A DNA stretch of 64,000 nt from Haloarcula sp. CBA1129 (lineage in GTDB: Archaea > Halobacteriota > Halobacteria > Halobacteriales > Haloarculaceae), in assembly GCF_008729015.1 (NCBI RefSeq), contig NZ_RKSM01000001.1, forward strand, positions 310,001 through 374,000. The letters run 5' to 3'. The position numbers and the translations under genes were made by a program. The notes under the pieces are model-generated. The model was not told where the DNA came from. It saw only the letters and a list, made by a program, of their open reading frames with translations, and did not search any database. Numbering within the stretch: position 1 is the stretch's first letter; each line of letters begins with the position of its first letter. Below are positions 51,413 through 60,180 of the stretch, piece by piece.

Positions 51413-52657
51413 ATGACAGGAACTGCCGCAGCCGAGCCCACTGTGACGACGTTCACGTCGACCGTCGACCGTATCGATTCGACCGCCGTCGTGCTAACGG
51501 AAACGTACTTCTACGCCGAAGGCGGCGGACAGCCGGCGGATCGAGGAACACTCGATGGTGTCGAGGTCGTCGACGTACAGCACCGAAACGGCGATATCGT
51601 CCACGAGCTGGCCGAGCCGCCGTCTTTCGACACGGGCGAGACAGTCAAAGGCCAGATTGATACGGCGTTTCGGACGTACTGCATGCGTGCCCACACAGCC
51701 AGTCACGTCCTCTATGGTGCTGGTCGCCGGCTGCTGTCTGATCTCGGCTACGGCGGTTTCGATATTAGCGCGACGGTCTCGGACGACGCCGGTGGCGACG
51801 ACTTCGGGCCAGCTATCGACGGAAAAGTGCGGGTGGATTTCGAAACAACGACCGAGATCGACGACGAGATACTCACCGAACTTGAACGGCTGACCAACCG
51901 CGCTGTCTGGGAATCCTACGACGTGAGCTGGGAAGAAATTCCGCGTGACGAGGCACTGGACCGCGACGACATCGCGTTCAACACAAAGACAGAGGAGGGA
52001 ATCGAAGGCGAGACGGTCCGGGTCGTTACCATCGACGACTGGGACGTGGCAGCCTGTGGTGGAACACACGTCGAGAACACGCGGGGAATCGGGCCGGTGA
52101 CGGTTCTCAGTCGGTCCAACCCCGGCGAGGGACTCACTCGCGTCGAGTTCGCCGTCGGTCCGCGAGCGATCCGCCAGCGCGCGACCGAGCACGAGCGGGC
52201 GATGACGGCCGCTCAGTCGCTGGATACGAACGTTGCCGAACTCCCGGCCGCTGTCGACGGACTCCAGTCGGAGCGCAACGACCTCCGGGAAACGGTTTCG
52301 AGCCTCCAGGAGCGCCTCGTGGATTCCCGTCTCGCTGATCTGCGCGACAACGCTATCGAAGCGGATGGACAGACGTGGCTCGTCGGGACCGTGGCGGGGC
52401 TCGACGCGAATGCGCTCGCTGACCGGGCGGAGTCCGCCGCCGCCGATGATATTGACGTGGCCGCGCTGGTCGACGCCGATGGCAAATATCTGGGGGTCGC
52501 AACGAACGGCGGCGTCGACGCCAGCGAGGTGGTCGAGCGGGTGACCACAGAGTTCGGTGGCGGTGGCGGCGGACGACCGACGGTCGCACAGGCTGGGGGA
52601 CTCGGTGCTGACGGGGCTGATATTGTTACGTTCCTCCGGAACGTGCCAGAGGCGTAA
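51413..52657 (+). CDS. alaX: Alanyl-tRNA editing protein (AlaX, long form)
   Basis: A 414-residue trans-editing enzyme that removes Ser or Gly mischarged on tRNA-Ala. EGGGQPADRGTLDG is the conserved Gly-rich loop of the N-terminal domain. HTASHVLYGAG and CGGTHVENTRGIGPV give the zinc ligands of the editing site (HxxxH ... CxxxH). A helical segment (about 262-305) leads to a DHHA1 domain (FGGGGGGRPTVAQAGG). The long form with DHHA1 suggests dimer formation and stable tRNA binding. Confidence 0.92.
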   Translation: MTGTAAAEPTVTTFTSTVDRIDSTAVVLTETYFYAEGGGQPADRGTLDGVEVVDVQHRNGDIVHELAEPPSFDTGETVKGQIDTAFRTYCMRAHTASHVLYGAGRRLLSDLGYGGFDISATVSDDAGGDDFGPAIDGKVRVDFETTTEIDDEILTELERLTNRAVWESYDVSWEEIPRDEALDRDDIAFNTKTEEGIEGETVRVVTIDDWDVAACGGTHVENTRGIGPVTVLSRSNPGEGLTRVEFAVGPRAIRQRATEHERAMTAAQSLDTNVAELPAAVDGLQSERNDLRETVSSLQERLVDSRLADLRDNAIEADGQTWLVGTVAGLDANALADRAESAAADDIDVAALVDADGKYLGVATNGGVDASEVVERVTTEFGGGGGGRPTVAQAGGLGADGADIVTFLRNVPEA

Positions 52658-52673
52658 GCCGTGACGGCTGACC

Positions 52674-53597
52674 TCAATCGCTACGGTTCGGCGACCCGTT
52701 GAGCCGCGCGACCTCGTTTCGAAGCGCGTCCCGTTTCAGCAGCGCGAACCCGATGAGGATACAGCCGAATCCGACGCCCGTGTAGACGGTCGGCGTCTCA
52801 CTCAGGAACAGCAGCCCGGTGGCGGCGGCGACGACCGGGGCGGCGTAGGAGACGAGGTTGATTTCGATGGGCCCCAGTCGCTCCAGCAGGTCGAAGTAGA
52901 TGAGAAAGCCCAGCGCGCTGGCGACGACAACCAGATACAGCAGGGCCAGCACGGCTTCAGCAGTCCACTGGACGGCAGCAATCGATTCTGAGGCACCGAG
53001 GCTGACACCATGCATAAGCACTGCACCGAGGAGCATCGACCACGCTTCCATCGTCTCGATTTCCAAACCGTCGTCGAACCGACGTGTCAGGACACTCCCG
53101 AGGGCGAACGACACTGTCGCGAGGAACACCAGAAACAGCGATACAGTTCGGGGGTTGAGGAGGTTCCTCGGGTCGGGGTTGCTGAGAACACCGACACCGA
53201 CGAACCCAACGAGGAGGCCGATGATACCCAGCGTCGTGAGCCGTTCGTCCGGAAGGAACGCACGCGCGAACCCGGTCGTGAGGATCGGCGAAAGGCTGAC
53301 GACGATAGCGGCGGCGGCACTGGTGGTCCCCTGCTCGCCGACGAAGAGGAAGATGTGGTACGCGGCGATCAGGAGCGAGCCGCCGATACCCACGACGATC
53401 CAGTCGGTCCGCCCCTTCGGGACCCACTGATCCGTCGCGTACACCGCGTAGCCGAGCATCAACACCCCAGCGAGATCGTACCGGAACGCCGCGAACAGGA
53501 TCGGCGGGAAGTACTCTAGCCCGGCTTTGATGGCGGTGAAAGCGCTTCCCCACGCGATAGCGAGCGCGATGAAGAGGATGGCGTTGCGGAACCGCAT
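52674..53597 (-). CDS. EamA-family (DMT) transporter
   Basis: A 307-residue protein with ten transmembrane helices made of two EamA repeats (about 8-145 and 155-290). IALAIAWGSAFTAIKAGLEY opens repeat 1, and VVVASALGFLIYFDLLERLG lies in repeat 2. Family members export amino acids or other metabolites. The start is seven bases after the surE stop, so it is the last gene of the tyrA-rsm22-surE operon. The substrate is unknown. Confidence 0.88.
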   Translation of the reverse strand: MRFRNAILFIALAIAWGSAFTAIKAGLEYFPPILFAAFRYDLAGVLMLGYAVYATDQWVPKGRTDWIVVGIGGSLLIAAYHIFLFVGEQGTTSAAAAIVVSLSPILTTGFARAFLPDERLTTLGIIGLLVGFVGVGVLSNPDPRNLLNPRTVSLFLVFLATVSFALGSVLTRRFDDGLEIETMEAWSMLLGAVLMHGVSLGASESIAAVQWTAEAVLALLYLVVVASALGFLIYFDLLERLGPIEINLVSYAAPVVAAATGLLFLSETPTVYTGVGFGCILIGFALLKRDALRNEVARLNGSPNRSD

Positions 53598-53604
53598 CGT
53601 CGGT

Positions 53605-54414
53605 TCAGTCGGCCGCCTCGCCGTTGTCTCCCGGCTCGTAGGTCTCTGCGATGGCGTCGAGGGCCTCGTGGTGTTCCGTCGTGTGTGGCGCGGTCAGCGG
53701 TGAGACGCTGACCTTCCCGTCGACGACGGCGCGGCGGTCGGTCCCCTCGGGGTCGGGGATGTCGCCATCGGCCATGTGTTCCCAGATACGGTCGTGGAGC
53801 ATCACGGCGTCGCCCTCCTTGACAGCGTCCATCTCGTAGAGATGGGACGGGCGCGTGACTGTCATCTCCGCGTCGCCCCACTCGGCGACGGGCGCGTTGA
53901 CGTTCAGGTAGTCACATTGCTCGAACACGCCGGCGTCGATGGCGTGGTCAGCGAGATAGCTCGTCGCTTGCTTGGCCTCGCCGTAGCTCTCTCCGTTAGC
54001 TTCGATATCGGAGAAGGCAGCGTCTTCGCGGACCGGGATGTACATCGAGACGGCTATCGCTGGCACGTCGAAGAAGGTGGCCTCGACGGCGGCGCTGACG
54101 GTCCCCGAGCGGCCGAGGACGTACGCGCCGAGGTTCGCCCCGCGGTTACAGCCCGCGACGACGAGGTCGGCATCAGTGACGAGCGCTTCGAGCCCCGCCA
54201 CGACGCAGTCAGAGGGTGTCCCCTCGACAGCGTAGCCGAGGTCGTGCTCGTGGACGGTCACTTCGTGGGAAATAGCCCGACCGACCGCGCTCTGGTCCTC
54301 CGCCGGGGCGACCGCAGTCACGTCGCCGACTGTCGAGAGCCCGTCGTACACCGCCCGGAGGCCGGCGCTCTCGATGCCGTCGTCGTTTGTCAGCAGAATC
54401 GTCGGCTCGTCCAT
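53605..54414 (-). CDS. surE: 5'/3'-nucleotidase SurE
   Basis: A 269-residue metal-dependent nucleotidase. ILLTNDDGIESAGLRAVYDG has the Asp pair that binds metal, VAPAEDQSAVGRAISH the phosphate-binding Ser, and VVAGCNRGANLGAYVLGRSG the Asn and active-site loop. SurE proteins hydrolyse nucleoside monophosphates, and some also short polyphosphate. It lies between rsm22 and the EamA gene with short gaps. Confidence 0.93.
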   Translation of the reverse strand: MDEPTILLTNDDGIESAGLRAVYDGLSTVGDVTAVAPAEDQSAVGRAISHEVTVHEHDLGYAVEGTPSDCVVAGLEALVTDADLVVAGCNRGANLGAYVLGRSGTVSAAVEATFFDVPAIAVSMYIPVREDAAFSDIEANGESYGEAKQATSYLADHAIDAGVFEQCDYLNVNAPVAEWGDAEMTVTRPSHLYEMDAVKEGDAVMLHDRIWEHMADGDIPDPEGTDRRAVVDGKVSVSPLTAPHTTEHHEALDAIAETYEPGDNGEAAD

Positions 54415-54450
54415 ACGCTCCGTCAGGCCGTCTGTGAGAAAAGCCCACCG

Positions 54451-55866
54451 CTAGCGGGCCCGGTCGACGACCGTCTCGCCATCGACAACGACGTTGTACG
54501 CTTCCTCGTCGTCGTTCCAGAGCACCAAGGCGTTCTCGAAGGACAGCAGGTCGCCGTAGTCGGCCGTCCGGAGGTCTTCGTTCAGTATCGAGGACTCGGT
54601 GAGGACGGCGAAGTGGTCGACCTGCTGGCTGCCGTCGCCCAGCAGATACAGCGGGTTCGCGCCCTCCCGTTCGGCGAGGTCGTGGCTGAGCTTGACCCCG
54701 AGGAAGTTCACCCGGTCGGTGACGTAGTTCTCGGCGTCGGCCATCGGCGCGTGGATGCCCCGGTCGGGCGTCACGTCGTGCTTGCGCTTGCCGTCGGTTC
54801 GCAGGACGCTGTAGGCGAACTGCACGTCCGTGTTGACGAACTCGCCGGTCCCCTCGGCAGGCTCGTCGAGGCGCTGTTGCATCGTCGGCACCTCGATGTC
54901 GGGCTTGCGGTCGAACGACCACGACTCGCCATTGGGCGATTGGTGGGGCCAGAGCCGCACCGTCGGCCCGTACACCGTCGCCGGGCCGCCGTCGGCGACC
55001 TCGCGCTCAACTGTTCGGAGCTGTATCGCCGTGTTCCGGTCGGCCGGGGCCAGCGCCAGCAGCGTCCCGTCGTCAGAAAGCACCTCGACGTACCGGTAGA
55101 GGGTCGCCGCCGCGTCGTCGAGTTCGCTGAGGACGTTGCCGAAGATGATGAGGTCGTACTCCGCTGCATCCGCTCCTGTGGGCTCGAACGCCTCTGCGAG
55201 CGCCCGGTGAATTTCCCAGCGGACGTTCTGACCGCTGTCTTCGAGGAGTTCCTCCAGCACGTCCGCGGCGGCGCTCGGTTCGACCGCGTGGTAGTCAAGC
55301 AGGGCGTCGTCCGGCAGCAGGTCGCGCAGGGCGAGCGCCGGGCCACCGACGCCGGCACCCACGTCCAGCACCCGGAGCTGTGACGGAAGCAGGCCGTCCG
55401 CGGCGAGGTCCGCGAGGACGTACTTCGCCACGGCGTAGTAGTCCGGAAGGTGATAGACGGCGTAACCGAGTGCGGTCAGTTCGTCGTACTCGACGGGCTG
55501 TCCCTGAAGATACCGCTCTTTGATGTCGCGGATTCGCTCGCGGAGCTCGTCACCGCGTTCGCCGTCGTACCACTCCAGCCCACCCCACTCCGTCAGCAGG
55601 TCCATGACCTGCTGTTCGTAGCGGTCGGGGAACCGCTCGACGCCGTGGAAGGGCACCGAGAGCCGTCCCTCGGGGGCCGGGACGAAGGTCCCGTCGTCCT
55701 GCTCGACGATGCCAAGGTCGAACGCCTCCTCCCGGAGCACCTGTTTGACGACGGCGGGATGAGGCTGGCCCTCGACGTATTCCTGTAGCTCCTCGGGGTC
55801 CAGCGGCCGGACGTTCCGGAGGTACTGGGCGTTCTCGCGTATCTGCTGGCGTGTATCTTGGTTCAT
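54451..55866 (-). CDS. Rsm22-like methyltransferase
   Basis: A 471-residue protein with N-terminal helices (about 1-150, including LGYAVYHLPDYYAVAKYVLA) and a class I methyltransferase domain (LRVLDVGAGVGGPALAL as motif I, then LIIFGNVLSELDDAAATLYR). Rsm22 proteins act on the small ribosomal subunit in mitochondria, and archaeal relatives are presumed to do likewise. The four Cys often seen in mitochondrial Rsm22 are absent. ATG 55866 overlaps the tyrA stop. Confidence 0.83.
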   Translation of the reverse strand: MNQDTRQQIRENAQYLRNVRPLDPEELQEYVEGQPHPAVVKQVLREEAFDLGIVEQDDGTFVPAPEGRLSVPFHGVERFPDRYEQQVMDLLTEWGGLEWYDGERGDELRERIRDIKERYLQGQPVEYDELTALGYAVYHLPDYYAVAKYVLADLAADGLLPSQLRVLDVGAGVGGPALALRDLLPDDALLDYHAVEPSAAADVLEELLEDSGQNVRWEIHRALAEAFEPTGADAAEYDLIIFGNVLSELDDAAATLYRYVEVLSDDGTLLALAPADRNTAIQLRTVEREVADGGPATVYGPTVRLWPHQSPNGESWSFDRKPDIEVPTMQQRLDEPAEGTGEFVNTDVQFAYSVLRTDGKRKHDVTPDRGIHAPMADAENYVTDRVNFLGVKLSHDLAEREGANPLYLLGDGSQQVDHFAVLTESSILNEDLRTADYGDLLSFENALVLWNDDEEAYNVVVDGETVVDRAR

Positions 55867-56597
55867 GAGAGTTGTTCGTACAACCGTTCGAAAGTGTCTG
55901 CGTCGGCGTCGGCGAGTTCGCTGGCGGCGTCGGCGACCGCGTCCGCGCCGTCGAAGGCGTCTTGTATGTCGGAATACACTCGCGGGTCACCGCCGGTGAC
56001 CTGCTCGACGAGGTCGAACAGGCCGGCCGAAATCGGCGTCTGGAACCGGTCGGGTACGTCGGCGGCGGCTATCGCGAACGCGAGGACAGCCGCGTGGGCG
56101 CTCGCCTGCACTGTTTCCATGGCTTCGTCGTGTTCCGCCGCCGTCGTCTCGAAGCAGTTGTTCCCGGCCTCGGCAAGTGCGTCGATGACGGCGTCAGCGT
56201 CGGGTCCCGATGCGTCGGTAACGACAGCGACGTTGCCCGGCGCGTTTTCGGGGGCAAACAGCGGGTGAAGGCTGAGTCGCTGACCGTCGGGTATGGCGTC
56301 CCGCATCGCCCCAATGGGGCCAGCCATGCTCCCAGTCACGTCGACGATTGCACCCGTGGCCAGCGGCGCGAACTCGTCGATAGCCGTCTCGGCCACGGGC
56401 ATCGGCACCGCGATACAGACGACATCGAAAGTCTCAGTCGCGTCGCTGGCGACAGCGCGCCCGTCGATTGCGTCGGCAGCGGCTTCAGCGGCCGACTGAT
56501 CGAGGTCGGTGAAGGCGACGGACGCGTCGGCGTGGGCCTGAACCGTGCGCGCGAACCATTGGCCCATCGCGCCAGCGCCAACGACGAGGACGTTCAT
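55863..56597 (-). CDS. tyrA: Prephenate dehydrogenase
   Basis: A 244-residue NAD(P) enzyme of tyrosine synthesis. It opens with VLVVGAGAMGQWFARTVQ, followed by VDVTGSMAGPIGAMRDA and RLSLHPLFAPENAPGNVAVV, where the conserved His contacts substrate, as in TyrA. It is shorter than bacterial enzymes, like other archaeal forms. It leads the operon with rsm22 (ATGA overlap), surE and the EamA transporter. Confidence 0.88.
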   Translation of the reverse strand: MNVLVVGAGAMGQWFARTVQAHADASVAFTDLDQSAAEAAADAIDGRAVASDATETFDVVCIAVPMPVAETAIDEFAPLATGAIVDVTGSMAGPIGAMRDAIPDGQRLSLHPLFAPENAPGNVAVVTDASGPDADAVIDALAEAGNNCFETTAAEHDEAMETVQASAHAAVLAFAIAAADVPDRFQTPISAGLFDLVEQVTGGDPRVYSDIQDAFDGADAVADAASELADADADTFERLYEQLS

Positions 56598-56759
56598 CGG
56601 CCCAGCGTAGCCCGTCCCGTCTCAAAAGCCGTTCGGTCACACTTCCGACGCCGGGCCACCGCAGGTGACGATGGACGGGTAGACAGCCGTCGAACAGCCC
56701 GCTGTGGTCCGGTTTCCCCCTCCTAAACGCTTATCTGTCGGCCCTGAGAGAACGGTGAC

Positions 56760-57533
56760 ATGAAGCGCGTTCGATTCCGTGATACCGCGGGGAACGTCCG
56801 GGGGGGTCGCTGGACCGTCGAGGACGGCGAACCCGTCGTCACCGCCGCCGCCGGACCGTACGGCCGTATCGCCTTTGGCGATGAGTCCTACGACCCCGAC
56901 GAGGTAGATATCCTCCCGCCCTGCGAGCCGACGAAAGTCGTCTGTATCGGGCGCAACTACGCCGACCACGCCGAGGAGATGGACTCGGACCTCCCGGACC
57001 GGCCGATGCTGTTTCTCAAGGCTCCGAACGCTGTTGCGTCCCACGGCAAGCACCTCACGATGCCCTCAGGGAAAGAGCGCATCGACTACGAGGCCGAACT
57101 CGGCGTCGTCATCGGCGAGCAGTGCAAGAACGTCAGCGAATCGGGCGCGATGGACGTCGTCGCGGGCTACACCTGTGTTAACGATATCTCCAACCGCGAC
57201 GACCAGCGACAGGAGCAAAACTGGGTCCGCGGGAAGGCCTTCGACAACGCCTGCCCGATTGGCCCGCTCGTGGCCACCCCGGAGCACGTTCCCGAGGACG
57301 CCAGCATCGAACTCCGACTCAACGGCGAGACGAAGCAGTCCTCCTCGCGCGAGCATCTCATCTTCTCCGTTCCGGAACTGATCGCGGAGATCACCTCGTA
57401 CATAACCTTAGAGCCCGGTGACGTCATCGCCACGGGGACGCCCGAGGGCGTCGGACCGATGGAAGACGGCGACGAGGTCGAAATCGAAATCGAGGGCATC
57501 GGGACGCTCAAACACAGCGTCAAAATCCCCTGA
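56760..57533 (+). CDS. Fumarylacetoacetate hydrolase-family protein
   Basis: A 257-residue metal-dependent enzyme. CIGRNYADHAEEMDSDLPDR, then IDYEAELGVVIGEQCKNVSE with the two Glu metal ligands, and GYTCVNDISNRDDQRQEQNW with the Asp ligand define the FAH fold. GDVIATGTPEGVGPMEDGDE is the late signature. Substrates in the family include acylpyruvates, oxaloacetate and 2-oxo-hydroxy diacids, and none is fixed here. It is monocistronic. Confidence 0.9.
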   Translation: MKRVRFRDTAGNVRGGRWTVEDGEPVVTAAAGPYGRIAFGDESYDPDEVDILPPCEPTKVVCIGRNYADHAEEMDSDLPDRPMLFLKAPNAVASHGKHLTMPSGKERIDYEAELGVVIGEQCKNVSESGAMDVVAGYTCVNDISNRDDQRQEQNWVRGKAFDNACPIGPLVATPEHVPEDASIELRLNGETKQSSSREHLIFSVPELIAEITSYITLEPGDVIATGTPEGVGPMEDGDEVEIEIEGIGTLKHSVKIP

Positions 57534-57560
57534 ACGGGCCGACACGGGGACTTCTGCGGG

Positions 57561-58505
57561 CTATTCCACGATAACGGCGCCGTTCATCCCGAGCCCTCGG
57601 TGTGGCTGGCAGGTGTACAGTTGCACCCCTGTCTCCTCGAAGGTGTGTTCGTACGTGTTATCCCCGTCAGCGACGAGTTCCGAGTCGAGCGGGCTTCCGT
57701 CGGTCGAAACGACGCTGTCCGAACCGCCCTTCCCGCCGTCGGTCGAGACGACATTGTGCGGGCCGGCGCCATCGACCCAGTCCCAGACGACGGTCGTTCC
57801 GGTCGAGACTTTCAGGGCGGGCGGGCCGAAGGCGTATGTCCCGCCGTTGCCCTCTGCGCCGACGAGGACGGTGACCTCGTCGCTGTCGGCCCGGTCGGTG
57901 ACAGTCCCATCGAAGTTGCCCGTCGACGCGAGCCAGTTGTCAACGGCGGGGTAGCCCGAGGACTGTTGCTCCCGGACGATGACCGCGCCTTTCATGCCCT
58001 CATCGCGGTGGGGTTCGGAGACGTAGGGGTACTCGCCGACCTCGTCGAAGATGTAGTGGTAGCCGGTCCCCTGCTGGGCGTTGGTCCGGCCGCTATCGAA
58101 GGTCCCGTCGAGCGCGACGACGTTCTGCTGGCCGCCGTGACCGGTCCAGTCCCAGCGGACGTTCGTCATGGGTGATATTTCGATGACCGGCGGATCGAAC
58201 GCCAGCCCGTCGTCGGTCTCCTCGCCGACCATGATTGTCGGCTGTTCGGCCGGGCCGTACTGGCGGGGCTCGCCGTCGTAGCCGTTGGCGTCCTCAAGCC
58301 AGTCATCAAGAGACTCGGGTGTCTGTTCAGGCGTCGCAGTTTCGGTCTCGGTGGTGGTCTCGGTCTCGGTGGTGGTCTCAGTTCCGGTTCCGGTAGCCGC
58401 CGCTGGTTCCGAACTACTCCCCGAGGACACACACCCGGCGGTAAGGGCGAGGGCCGTCAATCCTGTGCCTGCGAGAAACTGTCTGCGAGTGGAGGGCCGT
58501 TGCAT
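57561..58505 (-). CDS. Two-domain halocyanin-like lipoprotein
   Basis: A 314-residue exported protein. A twin-arginine signal (TRRQFLAGTGLTALALTAGC) with the lipobox Cys at 25 is followed by a Thr/Glu linker and two cupredoxin domains. Domain 2 (about 205-314) has the full blue-copper ligand set with CQPHRGLGM. Domain 1 (about 75-190) reads SEPHRDEGM, so the Cys ligand is Ser and blue copper binding is doubtful. It would shuttle electrons at the outer membrane face. Confidence 0.88.
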   Translation of the reverse strand: MQRPSTRRQFLAGTGLTALALTAGCVSSGSSSEPAAATGTGTETTTETETTTETETATPEQTPESLDDWLEDANGYDGEPRQYGPAEQPTIMVGEETDDGLAFDPPVIEISPMTNVRWDWTGHGGQQNVVALDGTFDSGRTNAQQGTGYHYIFDEVGEYPYVSEPHRDEGMKGAVIVREQQSSGYPAVDNWLASTGNFDGTVTDRADSDEVTVLVGAEGNGGTYAFGPPALKVSTGTTVVWDWVDGAGPHNVVSTDGGKGGSDSVVSTDGSPLDSELVADGDNTYEHTFEETGVQLYTCQPHRGLGMNGAVIVE

Positions 58506-58750
58506 AGCAAGCTAGTTGTTGCCATTCGATGATAGAAAAGGGAATGTCCTCTTTCCAGATTCTGGAAACAAACGGTCGCCCTTTATCTGAGGGTGTTTTA
58601 TATTCACGACACTGGGTGGGAGCTGCTACCGAGGCCTCGCAGGACACCGGTGTCGCAGTATCCCACAGGATTCACATCGCTGCGCCGTCATATCGAAATC
58701 GAATCGGCCACAGAAACGCTTCCGACTGCCCCCTGAGAGAACTCCCCTCC

Positions 58751-59113
58751 GTGGCACACAACGACGCGAGCGAGACACAGGCGCTGCTTGACGCTCTCTC
58801 CGACCCTGACTGTCGCGACATACTCAGGGTACTCGACGAGCCGTTGCCAGCCAAAGAGGTCGCCGCGGCCTGTGACCTGCCACAGACCAGCACCTATCGG
58901 AAGCTCGAACAGTTGAGCGAGGCCGAACTGGTCGCCGAGGAGACGGAGGTGCGTGCTGACGGGCATCACGCGACGGCGTACGTCCGGGACTGTGGCGGGG
59001 TGTTCGTCGGGATCGACGCCGACGGGGCTTTTGAGGCCGATATTCTGCCGGCCGAGGAGCGGCCAAGTGACCGGCTCGCACTCCTGTGGTCACGCGTCAG
59101 TGAGGAACTATGA
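58751..59113 (+). CDS. Winged-helix regulator (ArsR/MarR-like)
   Basis: A 120-residue protein from GTG 58751. It has LLDALSDPDCRDILRVLDEP, LPAKEVAAACDLPQTSTYRK and a wing near AELVAEETEVRADGHH, the helix-turn-helix layout of small haloarchaeal regulators. The frame is open further upstream (to 58529), and a TATA-like box (tttatattc) at 58597-58605 would allow a longer form. It overlaps the next gene by four bases. Confidence 0.78.
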   Translation: MAHNDASETQALLDALSDPDCRDILRVLDEPLPAKEVAAACDLPQTSTYRKLEQLSEAELVAEETEVRADGHHATAYVRDCGGVFVGIDADGAFEADILPAEERPSDRLALLWSRVSEEL

Positions 59114-59412
59114 ACGGAGACATCCCACTCATCGTTATCGGCTTCAAGACTGTGACAGTGTTGCTTGGCGGGCTTATCACCTACTTCGCTGCTCGTGCGG
59201 CGCTGAAAACGAGAGCGACCGGACTCACGTATCTCGCCGTCGGATTCGGAACCATTACTGTCGGATCGCTCATCGCCGGCGTCGCGGACCAGCTGTTCGG
59301 CCTGAGTACCAACGCTGCACTGATCTTCGAGAACGCACTCACCGCGGTCGGCTTCGCGGTCATCGCGTATTCGCTGTACGTTACTAGTCGCTCCGCGCTG
59401 GTAACACGATAA
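59110..59412 (+). CDS. Three-helix membrane protein (DUF7521-like)
   Basis: A 100-residue protein with three hydrophobic helices (about 6-28, 38-60 and 70-92). In other haloarchaea a gene of this kind, which I recall as DUF7521, often follows a winged-helix regulator gene as here. The ATGA overlap means coupled translation. It may sense a membrane signal for its partner, but this is inference from gene order. Confidence 0.7.
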   Translation: MNGDIPLIVIGFKTVTVLLGGLITYFAARAALKTRATGLTYLAVGFGTITVGSLIAGVADQLFGLSTNAALIFENALTAVGFAVIAYSLYVTSRSALVTR

Positions 59413-59435
59413 AAACCCGACTGCTACCTGTTGCG

Positions 59436-60011
59436 TTATTCGACGACGACTGCGCCTTTCATGCCTAAGGCGGCGTGTGGCACACAGTTGTAGAGGTAGG
59501 TGCCGGCTTCTTCGAACGTGTACTCGTAGGTGGTCCCTTCCGCTGTGACGGCCGAGCCCGAGTCGAGCGGGCCGTCGCCTTCGGATTTGACGTTGTGGCC
59601 GGCCCCGTTGCCGGTCCACTCCCAGACGACCGTCGTTCCGGTCGAGACTTTTACCGCGGCCGGGGCGAAGGCAAACGCGCCGCCGTTCCCTTCGGCTCCG
59701 ACTGCAACGGAAACCTCGTCCTGATCCGTCATCACGACCGTGTTTCCGTCGAAATTAGACGACTCGCCGACGTAGTCCGAAACCTCGCTCGACGCTTCGA
59801 CGGTTTCCATGTCACTGCTACCGCTGCCCTCGGTGGCCTCCATTTCCTCGGCTTCAGTGGTCGCCATTTCTTCTGCTTCGGTGGCTTCCGTTTCGCCACT
59901 ACCGCCATCGCCGCCATCGCCGCCGGACCCGCCACAGCCAGCAAGGAGTCCAGCGCCTGATACGGCTGCCGTCGTGCGGATGAACGTCCGCCTGTCGAGG
60001 TCGTCTGTCAT
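59436..60011 (-). CDS. Halocyanin (single-domain blue copper lipoprotein)
   Basis: A 191-residue exported electron carrier. A Tat signal (DRRTFIRTTAAVSGAGLLAG) is followed by the lipobox Cys at 26, an acidic linker of repeated ATEAEEM units (about 38-65) and one cupredoxin domain with His in GNGAGHNV and NCVPHAALGM supplying Cys, His and Met. It converges with the membrane-protein gene. It would accept electrons at the outer membrane surface. Confidence 0.92.
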   Translation of the reverse strand: MTDDLDRRTFIRTTAAVSGAGLLAGCGGSGGDGGDGGSGETEATEAEEMATTEAEEMEATEGSGSSDMETVEASSEVSDYVGESSNFDGNTVVMTDQDEVSVAVGAEGNGGAFAFAPAAVKVSTGTTVVWEWTGNGAGHNVKSEGDGPLDSGSAVTAEGTTYEYTFEEAGTYLYNCVPHAALGMKGAVVVE

Positions 60012-60180
60012 GCAGCTAGAGTTATGACTGGGAACTTATAAGGCAGTCGTTTCTGTCGTTTAGGCGGGAACAATAATTGAGGTTTGTACCGCCCAACGGC
60101 GTCACGGTACCAACACAGTTCGGATGGGAATTGATGCGGCTACGGGGTTATAATATAGCAATGGGAGTGTCCGTTCGCAG

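Noticed and set aside
53776-55383. 535-codon open frame antisense to surE and rsm22
   Set aside because: Opposite strand of two clear genes. Val/Arg/Asp-rich composition is typical of antisense frames in haloarchaea.
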